This document shows, piece by piece, positions 9,657 through 16,128 of a DNA stretch of 64,000 bases (position 1 is its first letter; every line of letters starts with the position of its first letter). A model generated the notes under the pieces. That model was given only the letters and a program-made list of their open reading frames with translations, searched no databases and was not told the DNA's origin. The position numbers and the translations under genes were made by a program. Source of the DNA: an uncultured Lachnospiraceae bacterium (lineage in GTDB: Bacteria > Bacillota > Clostridia > Lachnospirales > Lachnospiraceae); contig CAJTTO010000001.1 of NCBI GenBank assembly GCA_910579275.1, positions 144,681 to 208,680 of the forward strand, given 5' to 3'.

Positions 9657-9857
9657 TTAAAAAGGTGTTAGGGATTTGCATGTTGGTGTATATTGAAACT
9701 GTTGCAAAACCAAATACACAAACGGACTAATAGGTCGTGTTAAATATAAGTCAAATCTTCCGCTGCGAATCGGTTCTCCAATATCCCGCATTCTAAAATA
9801 ATATCGGAAAATACGCTCTGAGTGGTGTTGTGATAGATTACTAAATTGTTCAGACAA
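9657..9857 (-). pseudogene. Remnant of an ABC-2 type permease
   Basis: The minus-strand frame contains IRSGRFDLYLTRPISPFVY, which closely resembles the conserved cytoplasmic loop of ABC2_membrane_6 family permeases (SGxxDxxLxRPxSPL). Only about 45 residues match the expected protein of about 260. There is no upstream membrane segment and the frame closes soon after, so this is a decayed fragment. The sequence is AT-rich like the methyltransferase gene that follows, and it probably arrived with it or was broken by its arrival. Confidence 0.45.
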
Positions 9858-9874
9858 ATTTTTTGTGTTATAAT
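9846..9874 (+). promoter_or_regulatory. Promoter ahead of the methyltransferase leader
   Basis: TTGTTC, 17-bp spacer, TATAAT, with a TG one base before the -10 (extended -10). It would start a transcript near 9881, leaving an untranslated leader of about 205 nt before the methyltransferase start. Confidence 0.6.
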
Positions 9875-9912
9875 GTTTTATGTGATTTTGTTTCTCTCAT
9901 TTTTACCCTTAT

Positions 9913-10048
9913 CAGGGTTCGTAATACCCTGTGGGAAGATATAACACAAGGGAAACTTTAAGGGAAAGCTCACCTGCGATAAACTTAGTGTTTTCAAGGG
10001 TTAGCGGAGATTTTATAAACAAATATAACAGCTATTCTTTCCCTTAAA
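9913..10048 (+). other. Structured leader of the methyltransferase gene
   Basis: This roughly 140-nt stretch holds a hairpin, CAGGGT / ACCCTG (9913-9918 with 9926-9931), and a perfect 12-bp long-range inverted repeat, TTTAAGGGAAAG (9957-9968) with CTTTCCCTTAAA (10037-10048). The region is otherwise non-coding. A long structured leader before a small methyltransferase gene could attenuate expression. No known riboswitch class is recognised. Confidence 0.4.
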
Positions 10049-10087
10049 AATCATCAAATCACAGTCGGGATTGTTGGAGGTATGTGC

Positions 10088-10783
10088 ATGAATTTCATTA
10101 ATACTATAGAGGATCTATTTCATATGCTGGACAGATATACAGAGGGAGTGGATTGGAACTCCTTTTATATTAGGCGGGATAAGCCTGCCCCGTTTTTGAA
10201 ATATAATAAACTGCCAGATAAATGTGTTGTTGATTTTATAAGAGCGCATAATATTAGAAATGCTTGCGAATTTGGTTGCGGAGAAGGGCGCAACGCAATT
10301 TATCTTGCTAAAAATGATGTCGATACTGAAGCATATGATTTATCAGAGATTGCAATAGAAAATGCAAAAAGGAATGCAAAAGAAAGCGCGGCGGAAAAAG
10401 TAGTCTTTAAAGCAGAGAATATTTTCGCATTAGATTTAAGGGATAAGAAGTTTGACTTGATAATAGATAGTGGTATTTTTCATCATCTGACACCACATAG
10501 GCGTTTACAATATAGAGATATTGCATCAAGTATATTGGCAGAAAATGGCCATTTTATTTTGTTATGTTTTGCGGCAGGGGAAGACGGTGCTGACGAGGTG
10601 GATGACTATGCGTTTTACAAGGGCAAACAAACAGGAGCTGCATTTACGGAAGAAAGATTGAAAGCGTTTTGGGGAGAAAAATTTGATATTGTAGATTTAC
10701 GTAAAGGGGAAAACATTGTGGATAATCAAATGTGGGAGAGTGCGTATTTGTATATATGCGTGTTCAAAAAAATTAGACAATAA
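10088..10783 (+). CDS. Class I SAM-dependent methyltransferase
   Basis: A 231-residue cytoplasmic protein with a Rossmann methyltransferase fold. Motif I reads CEFGCGEGRNA. The acidic residue binding the SAM ribose is probably in the following EAYDLSE, and motif IV is FDLIIDSGIFHHL. The ATG at 10088 is chosen because GGAGG at 10076-10080 is correctly spaced for it but only 1 bp from the ATG at 10082. General form resembles TehB or thiopurine-methyltransferase-like enzymes; the substrate cannot be told. The gene is clearly more AT-rich than its neighbours, stands alone, and is flanked by gene remnants, which points to horizontal acquisition. Confidence 0.75.
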   Translation: MNFINTIEDLFHMLDRYTEGVDWNSFYIRRDKPAPFLKYNKLPDKCVVDFIRAHNIRNACEFGCGEGRNAIYLAKNDVDTEAYDLSEIAIENAKRNAKESAAEKVVFKAENIFALDLRDKKFDLIIDSGIFHHLTPHRRLQYRDIASSILAENGHFILLCFAAGEDGADEVDDYAFYKGKQTGAAFTEERLKAFWGEKFDIVDLRKGENIVDNQMWESAYLYICVFKKIRQ

Positions 10784-10810
10784 CCATGAAATTTGTCTGC
10801 TCCAAAATGA

Positions 10811-10891
10811 AACGGGGATACGATTAGCCAGCAGGCGAAAGCAGGCGCGTCTGTCACTGTTCAGACGTCCATCAAAGTAGTGGGATTCATG
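10811..10891 (+). pseudogene. Possible remnant of a PASTA-like domain C-terminus
   Basis: In the frame from 10811 the translation begins GDTISQQAKAGASVTVQTS, resembling the end of a PASTA domain (xVxxQxPxAGxxVxxGxxV). It has no start and no proper stop before the terminator. Composition switches from AT-rich to GC-rich at about 10811, so this may be the surviving 3' end of a gene displaced by the methyltransferase insertion. The resemblance is short and weak. Confidence 0.2.
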
Positions 10892-10928
10892 CAGGGTGAA
10901 AACAGATTGTTTTTCACCCTGTTATTTT
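10892..10928 (+). terminator. Rho-independent terminator upstream of pepF
   Basis: Stem CAGGGTGAAAA / TTTTCACCCTG, 8-nt loop, followed by TTATTTT. It ends transcription coming from the left, just before the pepF promoter. Confidence 0.8.
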
Positions 10929-10939
10929 TGGGACAGGTC

Positions 10940-10948
10940 TGTTATAAT
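10940..10948 (+). promoter_or_regulatory. Extended -10 promoter for pepF-vanRS
   Basis: TGTTATAAT, a perfect extended -10 (TGN-TATAAT), 25 bp before the pepF start. No good -35 is visible, which is acceptable for an extended -10 promoter. The lack of a terminator between pepF and vanR suggests it also drives vanRS. Confidence 0.55.
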
Positions 10949-10972
10949 ATCGGTAAAAGGAGGATATTCAAA

Positions 10973-12772
10973 ATGAATCAGGATTTAAAGTCACGTAAGG
11001 ACATTCCCGTCGAACTGACTTGGGACTTGTCACTCATCTATGCATCGGAGGACGAAATGCGCCAAGATGCGGAAAAAGTAAAGCATATCTGTGAACGCAT
11101 GGTAAAGGAGTACAAAGGAAAGCTGGACACTGCGGAGCGCATCAACGCTTGTCTTGATGATTTCCGCGAAGTGGACCGTCTGCTTACACTTGTTGTACAT
11201 TACTGTGATTTGGCGGTTTCCGTTGACTATTACGACACGCACAATCAGGAGCGCAATGAGGAAATCGGCAGCATGACAGCAGAAATTCTAAGCCGTCTTA
11301 GTTTTATCGACAATGAAATTGCAGAGCAGGACGATGCTGTCATTCAGGAGGCAATGGCGCTGTCCGCAGAGAATAAGCACTATCTGCAAAATATCCTGCG
11401 CACAAAGCCGCATCTGCTCCATCCCGACACAGAGCGCGCCCTCGCAGCACTGTCCCGCACGATTCATGCACCCTACCAGATTTATAACATGGCAAAGCTT
11501 GCCGACATGAAGTTTGATTCCTTTATGGCGGACGGCAAAGAGTACCCGCTGGGCTATTCCCTGTTTGAGGACAATTACATGTATGAGGAAAATACCGAGG
11601 TGCGCCGCAATGCATTTGCCGCTTTTTCCGCGAAAATACGCGAATATGAAAATGTGACCGCAGCAGTCTACAACACACAGGTACAGACGGAAAAGACCCT
11701 TGCGACCCTCCGCGGCTTTGACTCTGTGTTTGACAGCCTGCTGTTTGGACAAAAAGTTACACGGGAACTGTATGACCGTCAGATAGACCTCATCACTGAG
11801 AAGCTTGCGCCGCATATGCGCAGATATGCGCGGCTGCTGAAAAAAATCCACAAGCTCGACCGCATGACATTTGCAGACCTAAAAATTGCTGTGGATCCCG
11901 AATACGACCCCAAAGTCACGATTGAGGAATCGAGGGAGTACGTCGAAAAGGGACTCTCCATACTCGGAGAAGACTATGTGAAGATGATACAGGAGGCGTA
12001 CCGTGGACGCTGGGTTGACTTTGCGCAGAATCAGGGAAAATCGACAGGAGGTTTCTGTGCAAGCCCCTATGGGAAAAATTCGTTCATTTTGCTGTCGTGG
12101 AACGAGCGGATGTCAAATGTCTTTACGCTGGCACATGAGCTGGGGCATGCAGGGCATTTCAGATCCTGCAACAGCAGCCAGTCTATCTTTGACACCAACG
12201 TTTCCTCCTATATTGTGGAAGCGCCGTCGACGATGAATGAACTGCTGATGGCACACTACCTGTTAAAGACAAATCCGGATCCGCGTTTCCGCCGCTGGGT
12301 ATTGTCCAGCATGATTAGCAACACATACTATCACAATTTTGTCACACATTTGATGGAAGCTGCCTACCAGAGAGAGGTCTATAAAATCGTGGATGCCGGA
12401 GGCAGTGTCAACGCCGAGACCCTGACGCGTCTGATGAAGGAGACATTACAGGCATTTTGGGGGGCGGACGTGGAGATTTCCGATGACGCAGCCCATACAT
12501 GGATGCGCCAGCCGCACTATTACATGGGACTTTACTCCTACACCTACAGCGCGGGGCTGACCGTTGCCACACAGGCATGCAGACGCATTGAAAAAGAAGG
12601 ACAGTGCGCAGTGGATGACTGGAAAAAGCTGCTCGCCGCAGGCGGTACACTTGATCCGGTAGGGCTTGCAAAACTCGCAGGGATTGACATTACCACCGAC
12701 ACACCCCTGTTGGACACGATTGCGTATATCGGCGAGATTATTGACGAGATTGAAGCGTTGACAGATATGTAA
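10973..12772 (+). CDS. pepF: Oligoendopeptidase F (M3 metallopeptidase)
   Basis: A 599-residue cytoplasmic zinc peptidase, the normal length for PepF. The catalytic HExxH motif is HELGH (H388, E389, H392). A C-terminal helical region with MRQPHYYMGLYSYTYSAG matches the M3B substrate-binding segment (HxxxxxYxxxYxxG). The ATG at 10973 follows AAAAGGAGG with 9-bp spacing; upstream in-frame codons belong to the terminator region. It degrades short peptides in the cytoplasm. The stop lies only 18 bp before vanR, so it is probably co-transcribed with the van regulators, an unusual association. A second PepF is encoded at 45558-47375 on the other strand. Confidence 0.92.
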   Translation: MNQDLKSRKDIPVELTWDLSLIYASEDEMRQDAEKVKHICERMVKEYKGKLDTAERINACLDDFREVDRLLTLVVHYCDLAVSVDYYDTHNQERNEEIGSMTAEILSRLSFIDNEIAEQDDAVIQEAMALSAENKHYLQNILRTKPHLLHPDTERALAALSRTIHAPYQIYNMAKLADMKFDSFMADGKEYPLGYSLFEDNYMYEENTEVRRNAFAAFSAKIREYENVTAAVYNTQVQTEKTLATLRGFDSVFDSLLFGQKVTRELYDRQIDLITEKLAPHMRRYARLLKKIHKLDRMTFADLKIAVDPEYDPKVTIEESREYVEKGLSILGEDYVKMIQEAYRGRWVDFAQNQGKSTGGFCASPYGKNSFILLSWNERMSNVFTLAHELGHAGHFRSCNSSQSIFDTNVSSYIVEAPSTMNELLMAHYLLKTNPDPRFRRWVLSSMISNTYYHNFVTHLMEAAYQREVYKIVDAGGSVNAETLTRLMKETLQAFWGADVEISDDAAHTWMRQPHYYMGLYSYTYSAGLTVATQACRRIEKEGQCAVDDWKKLLAAGGTLDPVGLAKLAGIDITTDTPLLDTIAYIGEIIDEIEALTDM

Positions 12773-12790
12773 GGCATCGGAGGCGGTATC

Positions 12791-13486
12791 GTGGGTGAAA
12801 AGATTTTAGTGGTTGATGATGAGAAAGAAATCGCTGACTTAATCGAGGTCTACCTGAAAAATGACGGGTATACGGTCTACAAATTTTACAATGGCACAGA
12901 TGCGCTTCAATGCATTGGGGAGACAAATCTGGACTTGGCGATACTGGACATTATGCTGCCTGACATTGACGGTTTCTGCATCTGCCGGAAAATTCGGGAA
13001 AAGCACTTTTATCCGGTTATCATGCTCACGGCAAAGGTGGAAGACGGGGATAAAATCATGGGGCTGACACTAGGCGCGGACGATTATATCACAAAGCCGT
13101 TTAATCCGTTGGAAGTGGTTGCAAGGGTCAAGACACAGCTGCGGCGCTACACCCGATACAATGTTGGAAAGGAAGTGTCCGCGCCGCAGAATGAAGTGGA
13201 TATCAGGGGGTTACAGATTTCAAGGGAAACCCATAAGTGCATGCTAAATGGAAAAAGTGTGGTACTGACGCCGATTGAGTTTGAAATTCTGTGGTACCTG
13301 TGCGGCAGGCGCGGCGCTGTCGTCTCATCGGAGGAGCTGTTTGAGGCCGTCTGGGGAGAAAAGTATTTCGATAACAATAATACAGTAATGACGCATATTG
13401 CAAGGCTGCGCGAGAAAATGAAAGAGCCTGCGCGGCGTCCAAAATATATCAAGACAATATGGGGAGTGGGGTATACAATTGAGTGA
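12791..13486 (+). CDS. vanR: VanR-type response regulator (OmpR family)
   Basis: A 231-residue DNA-binding response regulator. The receiver domain (about 1-120) has the acidic pair D9/D10, phospho-acceptor D53 in LAILDIMLPD and the K of YITKPF. A winged-helix domain follows (about 130-230, ending KTIWGVGYTIE). GTG start, with GGAGG spaced 6 bp upstream. It overlaps the sensor kinase gene by 8 bp. Assignment as VanR rests on the vanS-like kinase and the ligase and racemase genes just downstream. It probably activates the ligase-racemase promoter, where a 10-bp-spaced direct repeat is seen at 14893-14910. Confidence 0.85.
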   Translation: MGEKILVVDDEKEIADLIEVYLKNDGYTVYKFYNGTDALQCIGETNLDLAILDIMLPDIDGFCICRKIREKHFYPVIMLTAKVEDGDKIMGLTLGADDYITKPFNPLEVVARVKTQLRRYTRYNVGKEVSAPQNEVDIRGLQISRETHKCMLNGKSVVLTPIEFEILWYLCGRRGAVVSSEELFEAVWGEKYFDNNNTVMTHIARLREKMKEPARRPKYIKTIWGVGYTIE

Positions 13487-14663
13487 ACGGTTTCGGCGGC
13501 AGAGAACGCCAAGACAGAAAAAGCAGGACGGCGGCTATAGGCAGTTAAAGACCAAACTGTTTCTGGTTACGATTTTCACCATGTTTTTTTCTGTCGCGGG
13601 TGCTGTGTTCTTATATAATTTTGTCTTTCAGGGACGCTTTGCAAATGCTGTGGTTGGATTTTTACAACATATTGTCTATGCAGGGAAAGCAGATGCATAC
13701 GAGCGCGCGCTGGGGACATATCGGCATGTGATACGCAATTATCTGGATTGGTATTTTTTGGGCGGTATTCTGTTTCTGTTTATGATTGCCCAGATGATTT
13801 ACCTCAACAGCTTTATCAAGTATTTTTCGGAAATCAACCGCGGCATTGACGCGTTGGTAACAGAGAATGCAGGCGATGTGATTCTCTCGCAGGAGCTTGC
13901 CGCAACAGAACGAAAAATCAATTCCATTAAACACACGCTGGAAAAGCGGAAAAGTGATGCACAGCTTGCCGAGCAGCGCAAAAACGACTTGATTGTTTAT
14001 CTGGCACATGACCTCAAAACGCCGCTCACAAGCGTGGTAGGATATCTGACGCTGCTGCGCGATGAACCGCAGATTTCACAGGAGCTGCGCTGCCGTTACA
14101 CGAATATTGCGCTTGAAAAGGCAGAGCGCCTTGAGGACTTGATTAATGAGTTCTTTGACATCACGCGTTTCAACCTGACGACGCTGACGCTCGACAGGGA
14201 GCGGATTCCCCTCAGCCGCATGCTGGAGCAGCTTGCAAGTGAATTTGACCCGATACTTGCAGAGCGGCAGCTTGTCTGGAAGCTGGATATTGCGCAGGGC
14301 ATCTTATTTGTGGGCGATGCGGACAAGCTTGCGCGGGCTTTTGACAACCTGATCCGAAATGCAGTCAACTACAGTTATGCAGGAACGGAAATCTCCCTGC
14401 GCGCACAGACAGCGGAGGACATGGTAAAAGTCACAATCAAAAATCATGGAAAAACCATCCCGCCGGATAAGCTGGCACACATCTTTGAACAGTTTTACAG
14501 GGCAGATGTGTCGCGCTCGTCAGCGACTGGCGGCGCAGGGCTGGGACTTGCCATCGCGAAGGAGATTATAGAGCTGCACCAAGGTACCATCACGGCGGCG
14601 AGCGCAGACGAGTGCACAACCGTTACGGTTATGCTTCCGATGAACATTTGCGTGTGTGACTGA
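13479..14663 (+). CDS. vanS: VanS-type sensor histidine kinase
   Basis: A 394-residue membrane kinase. Two transmembrane segments lie at about residues 25-50 and 85-112, bracketing a short extracellular loop, as in VanS proteins of D-Ser type clusters. The H-box is YLAHDLKTPLTSVVGYL with phospho-acceptor H177. The N-box is NLIRNAVNYS and the G-box GGAGLGLAIAKEI. It starts at a TTG that overlaps the vanR stop, with a G-rich ribosome binding site. It should sense glycopeptide or cell-wall stress and phosphorylate VanR. The sensed ligand is not readable from sequence. Confidence 0.85.
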   Translation: MSERFRRQRTPRQKKQDGGYRQLKTKLFLVTIFTMFFSVAGAVFLYNFVFQGRFANAVVGFLQHIVYAGKADAYERALGTYRHVIRNYLDWYFLGGILFLFMIAQMIYLNSFIKYFSEINRGIDALVTENAGDVILSQELAATERKINSIKHTLEKRKSDAQLAEQRKNDLIVYLAHDLKTPLTSVVGYLTLLRDEPQISQELRCRYTNIALEKAERLEDLINEFFDITRFNLTTLTLDRERIPLSRMLEQLASEFDPILAERQLVWKLDIAQGILFVGDADKLARAFDNLIRNAVNYSYAGTEISLRAQTAEDMVKVTIKNHGKTIPPDKLAHIFEQFYRADVSRSSATGGAGLGLAIAKEIIELHQGTITAASADECTTVTVMLPMNICVCD

Positions 14664-14792
14664 GGAACTACTGCTAATATCAATAGATTTGACGTGTTTG
14701 TGTTTTGTCTTACAGTGGAGCGTTGTAAGAAAATCGTAAGAAATTCGAGAGAAAAATTTGATAAAGGCGATAGGAAACCGAAAAACATAGGG

Positions 14793-14834
14793 AAACCTGT
14801 TTTGATACAATTATGGTATCAAGACAGGTTTTTT
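14793..14834 (+). terminator. Terminator between vanS and the ligase gene
   Basis: A 16-bp stem with one G-T pair (AAACCTGTTTTGATAC / GTATCAAGACAGGTTT), 7-nt loop, followed by more Ts. It separates the regulator transcript from the ligase-racemase transcript, which has its own promoter at 14922-14950. Confidence 0.8.
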
Positions 14835-14845
14835 GTGTTGGTGCA

Positions 14846-14874
14846 TCCGAAATGAAGATTGTCTTTACTTCGGA
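14846..14874 (+). promoter_or_regulatory. Palindrome upstream of the ligase promoter
   Basis: Two 13-nt arms, TCCGAAATGAAGA and TCTTTACTTCGGA, around a 3-bp centre; the arms match except for two G-T type positions. It sits about 48 bp upstream of the -35 element. It could be an extra regulator site or part of a second terminator structure. Confidence 0.35.
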
Positions 14875-14892
14875 TAACATGATCATCATGAA

Positions 14893-14910
14893 ATCTTAAT
14901 CGATCTTAAT
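14893..14910 (+). promoter_or_regulatory. Candidate VanR-binding direct repeat
   Basis: ATCTTAAT occurs twice with a 10-bp period (14893-14900 and 14903-14910), ending 11 bp upstream of the -35 element. Tandem half-sites one helical turn apart just upstream of -35 are the usual layout for OmpR-family activators, which fits VanR encoded just upstream. The site itself is inferred. Confidence 0.5.
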
Positions 14911-14921
14911 TTTTTACATCA

Positions 14922-14950
14922 TTGGAAGTTAAAAGTTGTTCTGGTATCAT
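14922..14950 (+). promoter_or_regulatory. Promoter of the ligase-racemase operon
   Basis: TTGGAA, 17-bp spacer, TATCAT, with an upstream TG (extended -10). It lies between the candidate VanR site and the ligase start, giving a leader of about 65 nt. The TTG of the -35 is also an in-frame start codon of the ligase frame, but the promoter reading makes that start unlikely. Confidence 0.6.
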
Positions 14951-15020
14951 TTTTAAACGGATGCCGCGACGGGGATTCGTGGTGAGAAACATGATAAAGG
15001 ATATAGAGGGGGAACAGAAC

Positions 15021-16100
15021 TTGAAAACAGAAATGGAAAACAGAAAAAATATTGTAGTCCTATTTGGAGGTGCGTCGTCGGAGTACGAGGTTTCCCTGCA
15101 GTCGGCATACGCAGTGATTTGCAATATGGACAGGAAAAAATATCATCCGGTGACGGTCGGTATCACGCGGGAGGGACAGTGGTTTTACTTCACAGGGGAG
15201 ACGGATAAGATTCAAAATGATACTTGGTGCAATGCGGCAGACTGCGTGCCGGCGGTGCTTTCGCCGGACAGGACAAATCATCATCTAATGGTGTGCCGCG
15301 CGCAGTCCGTGCCGGAATCCATTCCTGTTGACGCTGTGTTTCCGGTGCTGCATGGGCGAAACGGTGAGGACGGGACGATTCAGGGAATTGCAGAGCTTGC
15401 AGGGATTCCGCTGGTCGGCTGCGGGACACTGTCCTCCGCGCTTTGCATGGACAAGGACAGGGCGCACAGGCTGGCGGAACGGTCGGGCGTGCGCGTGCCG
15501 AGGGCAATGGTACTGATGGACAACACTGCGGTCAACAAGGCGTGTGCGTTTGCAGAGACAATCGGTTTTCCGGTTTTTGTGAAGCCTGTAAAGGCGGGGT
15601 CTTCGTTTGGCGTGACAAAGGTAAAGGACATGAAAAATTTGGCGCCCGCCGTCGCACTTGCCTTTAATTATGACAATCGTGTCATTTTGGAGGAGGCGAT
15701 TGAAGGCTTTGAGGTGGGATGTGCAGTGTGCGGACGTGACCAGCTGACTGTCGGGGAAGTCGACGAAATTGAACTTTATGGGGCAGGGGACGGCAGCGGA
15801 TTTTTTGATTACACGGAAAAGTATACGCTCAAGACATCGGCAATTCATGTGCCGGCTAGGATTCAGAAGGAGAAGGCAAGGGAGATTCAGGAGACGGCAA
15901 AGCGGATTTACCGCGCACTGGACTGTGCCGGATTTGCGCGCGTTGATTTGTTTCTGACGCCGGAAGGAGAGATTGTGTTCAATGAGGTCAACACGATACC
16001 GGGGTTCACGGAGCACAGCCGCTATCCGGGAATGATGCGTGCGGCGGGCTATGGCTTTGCCGAGGTGTTGGATCGGATTATCGGGCAGGCATTTTTTTAG
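15021..16100 (+). CDS. vanG: D-alanine--D-serine ligase, VanG type
   Basis: A 359-residue ATP-grasp ligase that should join D-Ala and D-Ser for peptidoglycan precursors ending in D-Ala-D-Ser. Seen: FGGASSEYEVSLQSA at the N-terminus, VFPVLHGRNGEDGTIQG, KPVKAGSSFGVTKV, the specificity-loop stretch FDYTEKYTLK, and FNEVNTIPGFTEHSRYP. These closely match the VanG ligase as I recall it, and the gene is followed by vanT, which supplies D-Ser. A small insertion (YGAGDG) lies just before the FDYTEKY loop. TTG at 15021 is chosen because GAGGGGGA is 7 bp upstream; ATG at 15033 is the alternative. No vanXY follows. Confidence 0.85.
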   Translation: MKTEMENRKNIVVLFGGASSEYEVSLQSAYAVICNMDRKKYHPVTVGITREGQWFYFTGETDKIQNDTWCNAADCVPAVLSPDRTNHHLMVCRAQSVPESIPVDAVFPVLHGRNGEDGTIQGIAELAGIPLVGCGTLSSALCMDKDRAHRLAERSGVRVPRAMVLMDNTAVNKACAFAETIGFPVFVKPVKAGSSFGVTKVKDMKNLAPAVALAFNYDNRVILEEAIEGFEVGCAVCGRDQLTVGEVDEIELYGAGDGSGFFDYTEKYTLKTSAIHVPARIQKEKAREIQETAKRIYRALDCAGFARVDLFLTPEGEIVFNEVNTIPGFTEHSRYPGMMRAAGYGFAEVLDRIIGQAFF

Positions 16101-16128
16101 AACGAAGGGATTAGAAAGAGGGGAAACA

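Noticed and set aside
9873..9944. 23-codon frame that could be a leader peptide for the methyltransferase
   Set aside because: Its ATG overlaps the -10 element, so it would not be on the transcript, and it has no ribosome binding site.
14922..15020. Upstream TTG start giving a 392-residue ligase
   Set aside because: The TTG coincides with the -35 element of a good promoter, has no ribosome binding site, and adds 33 residues absent from VanG-type ligases.
15285..16016. 243-codon minus-strand frame opposite the ligase gene
   Set aside because: Antisense shadow of a strongly conserved coding region.
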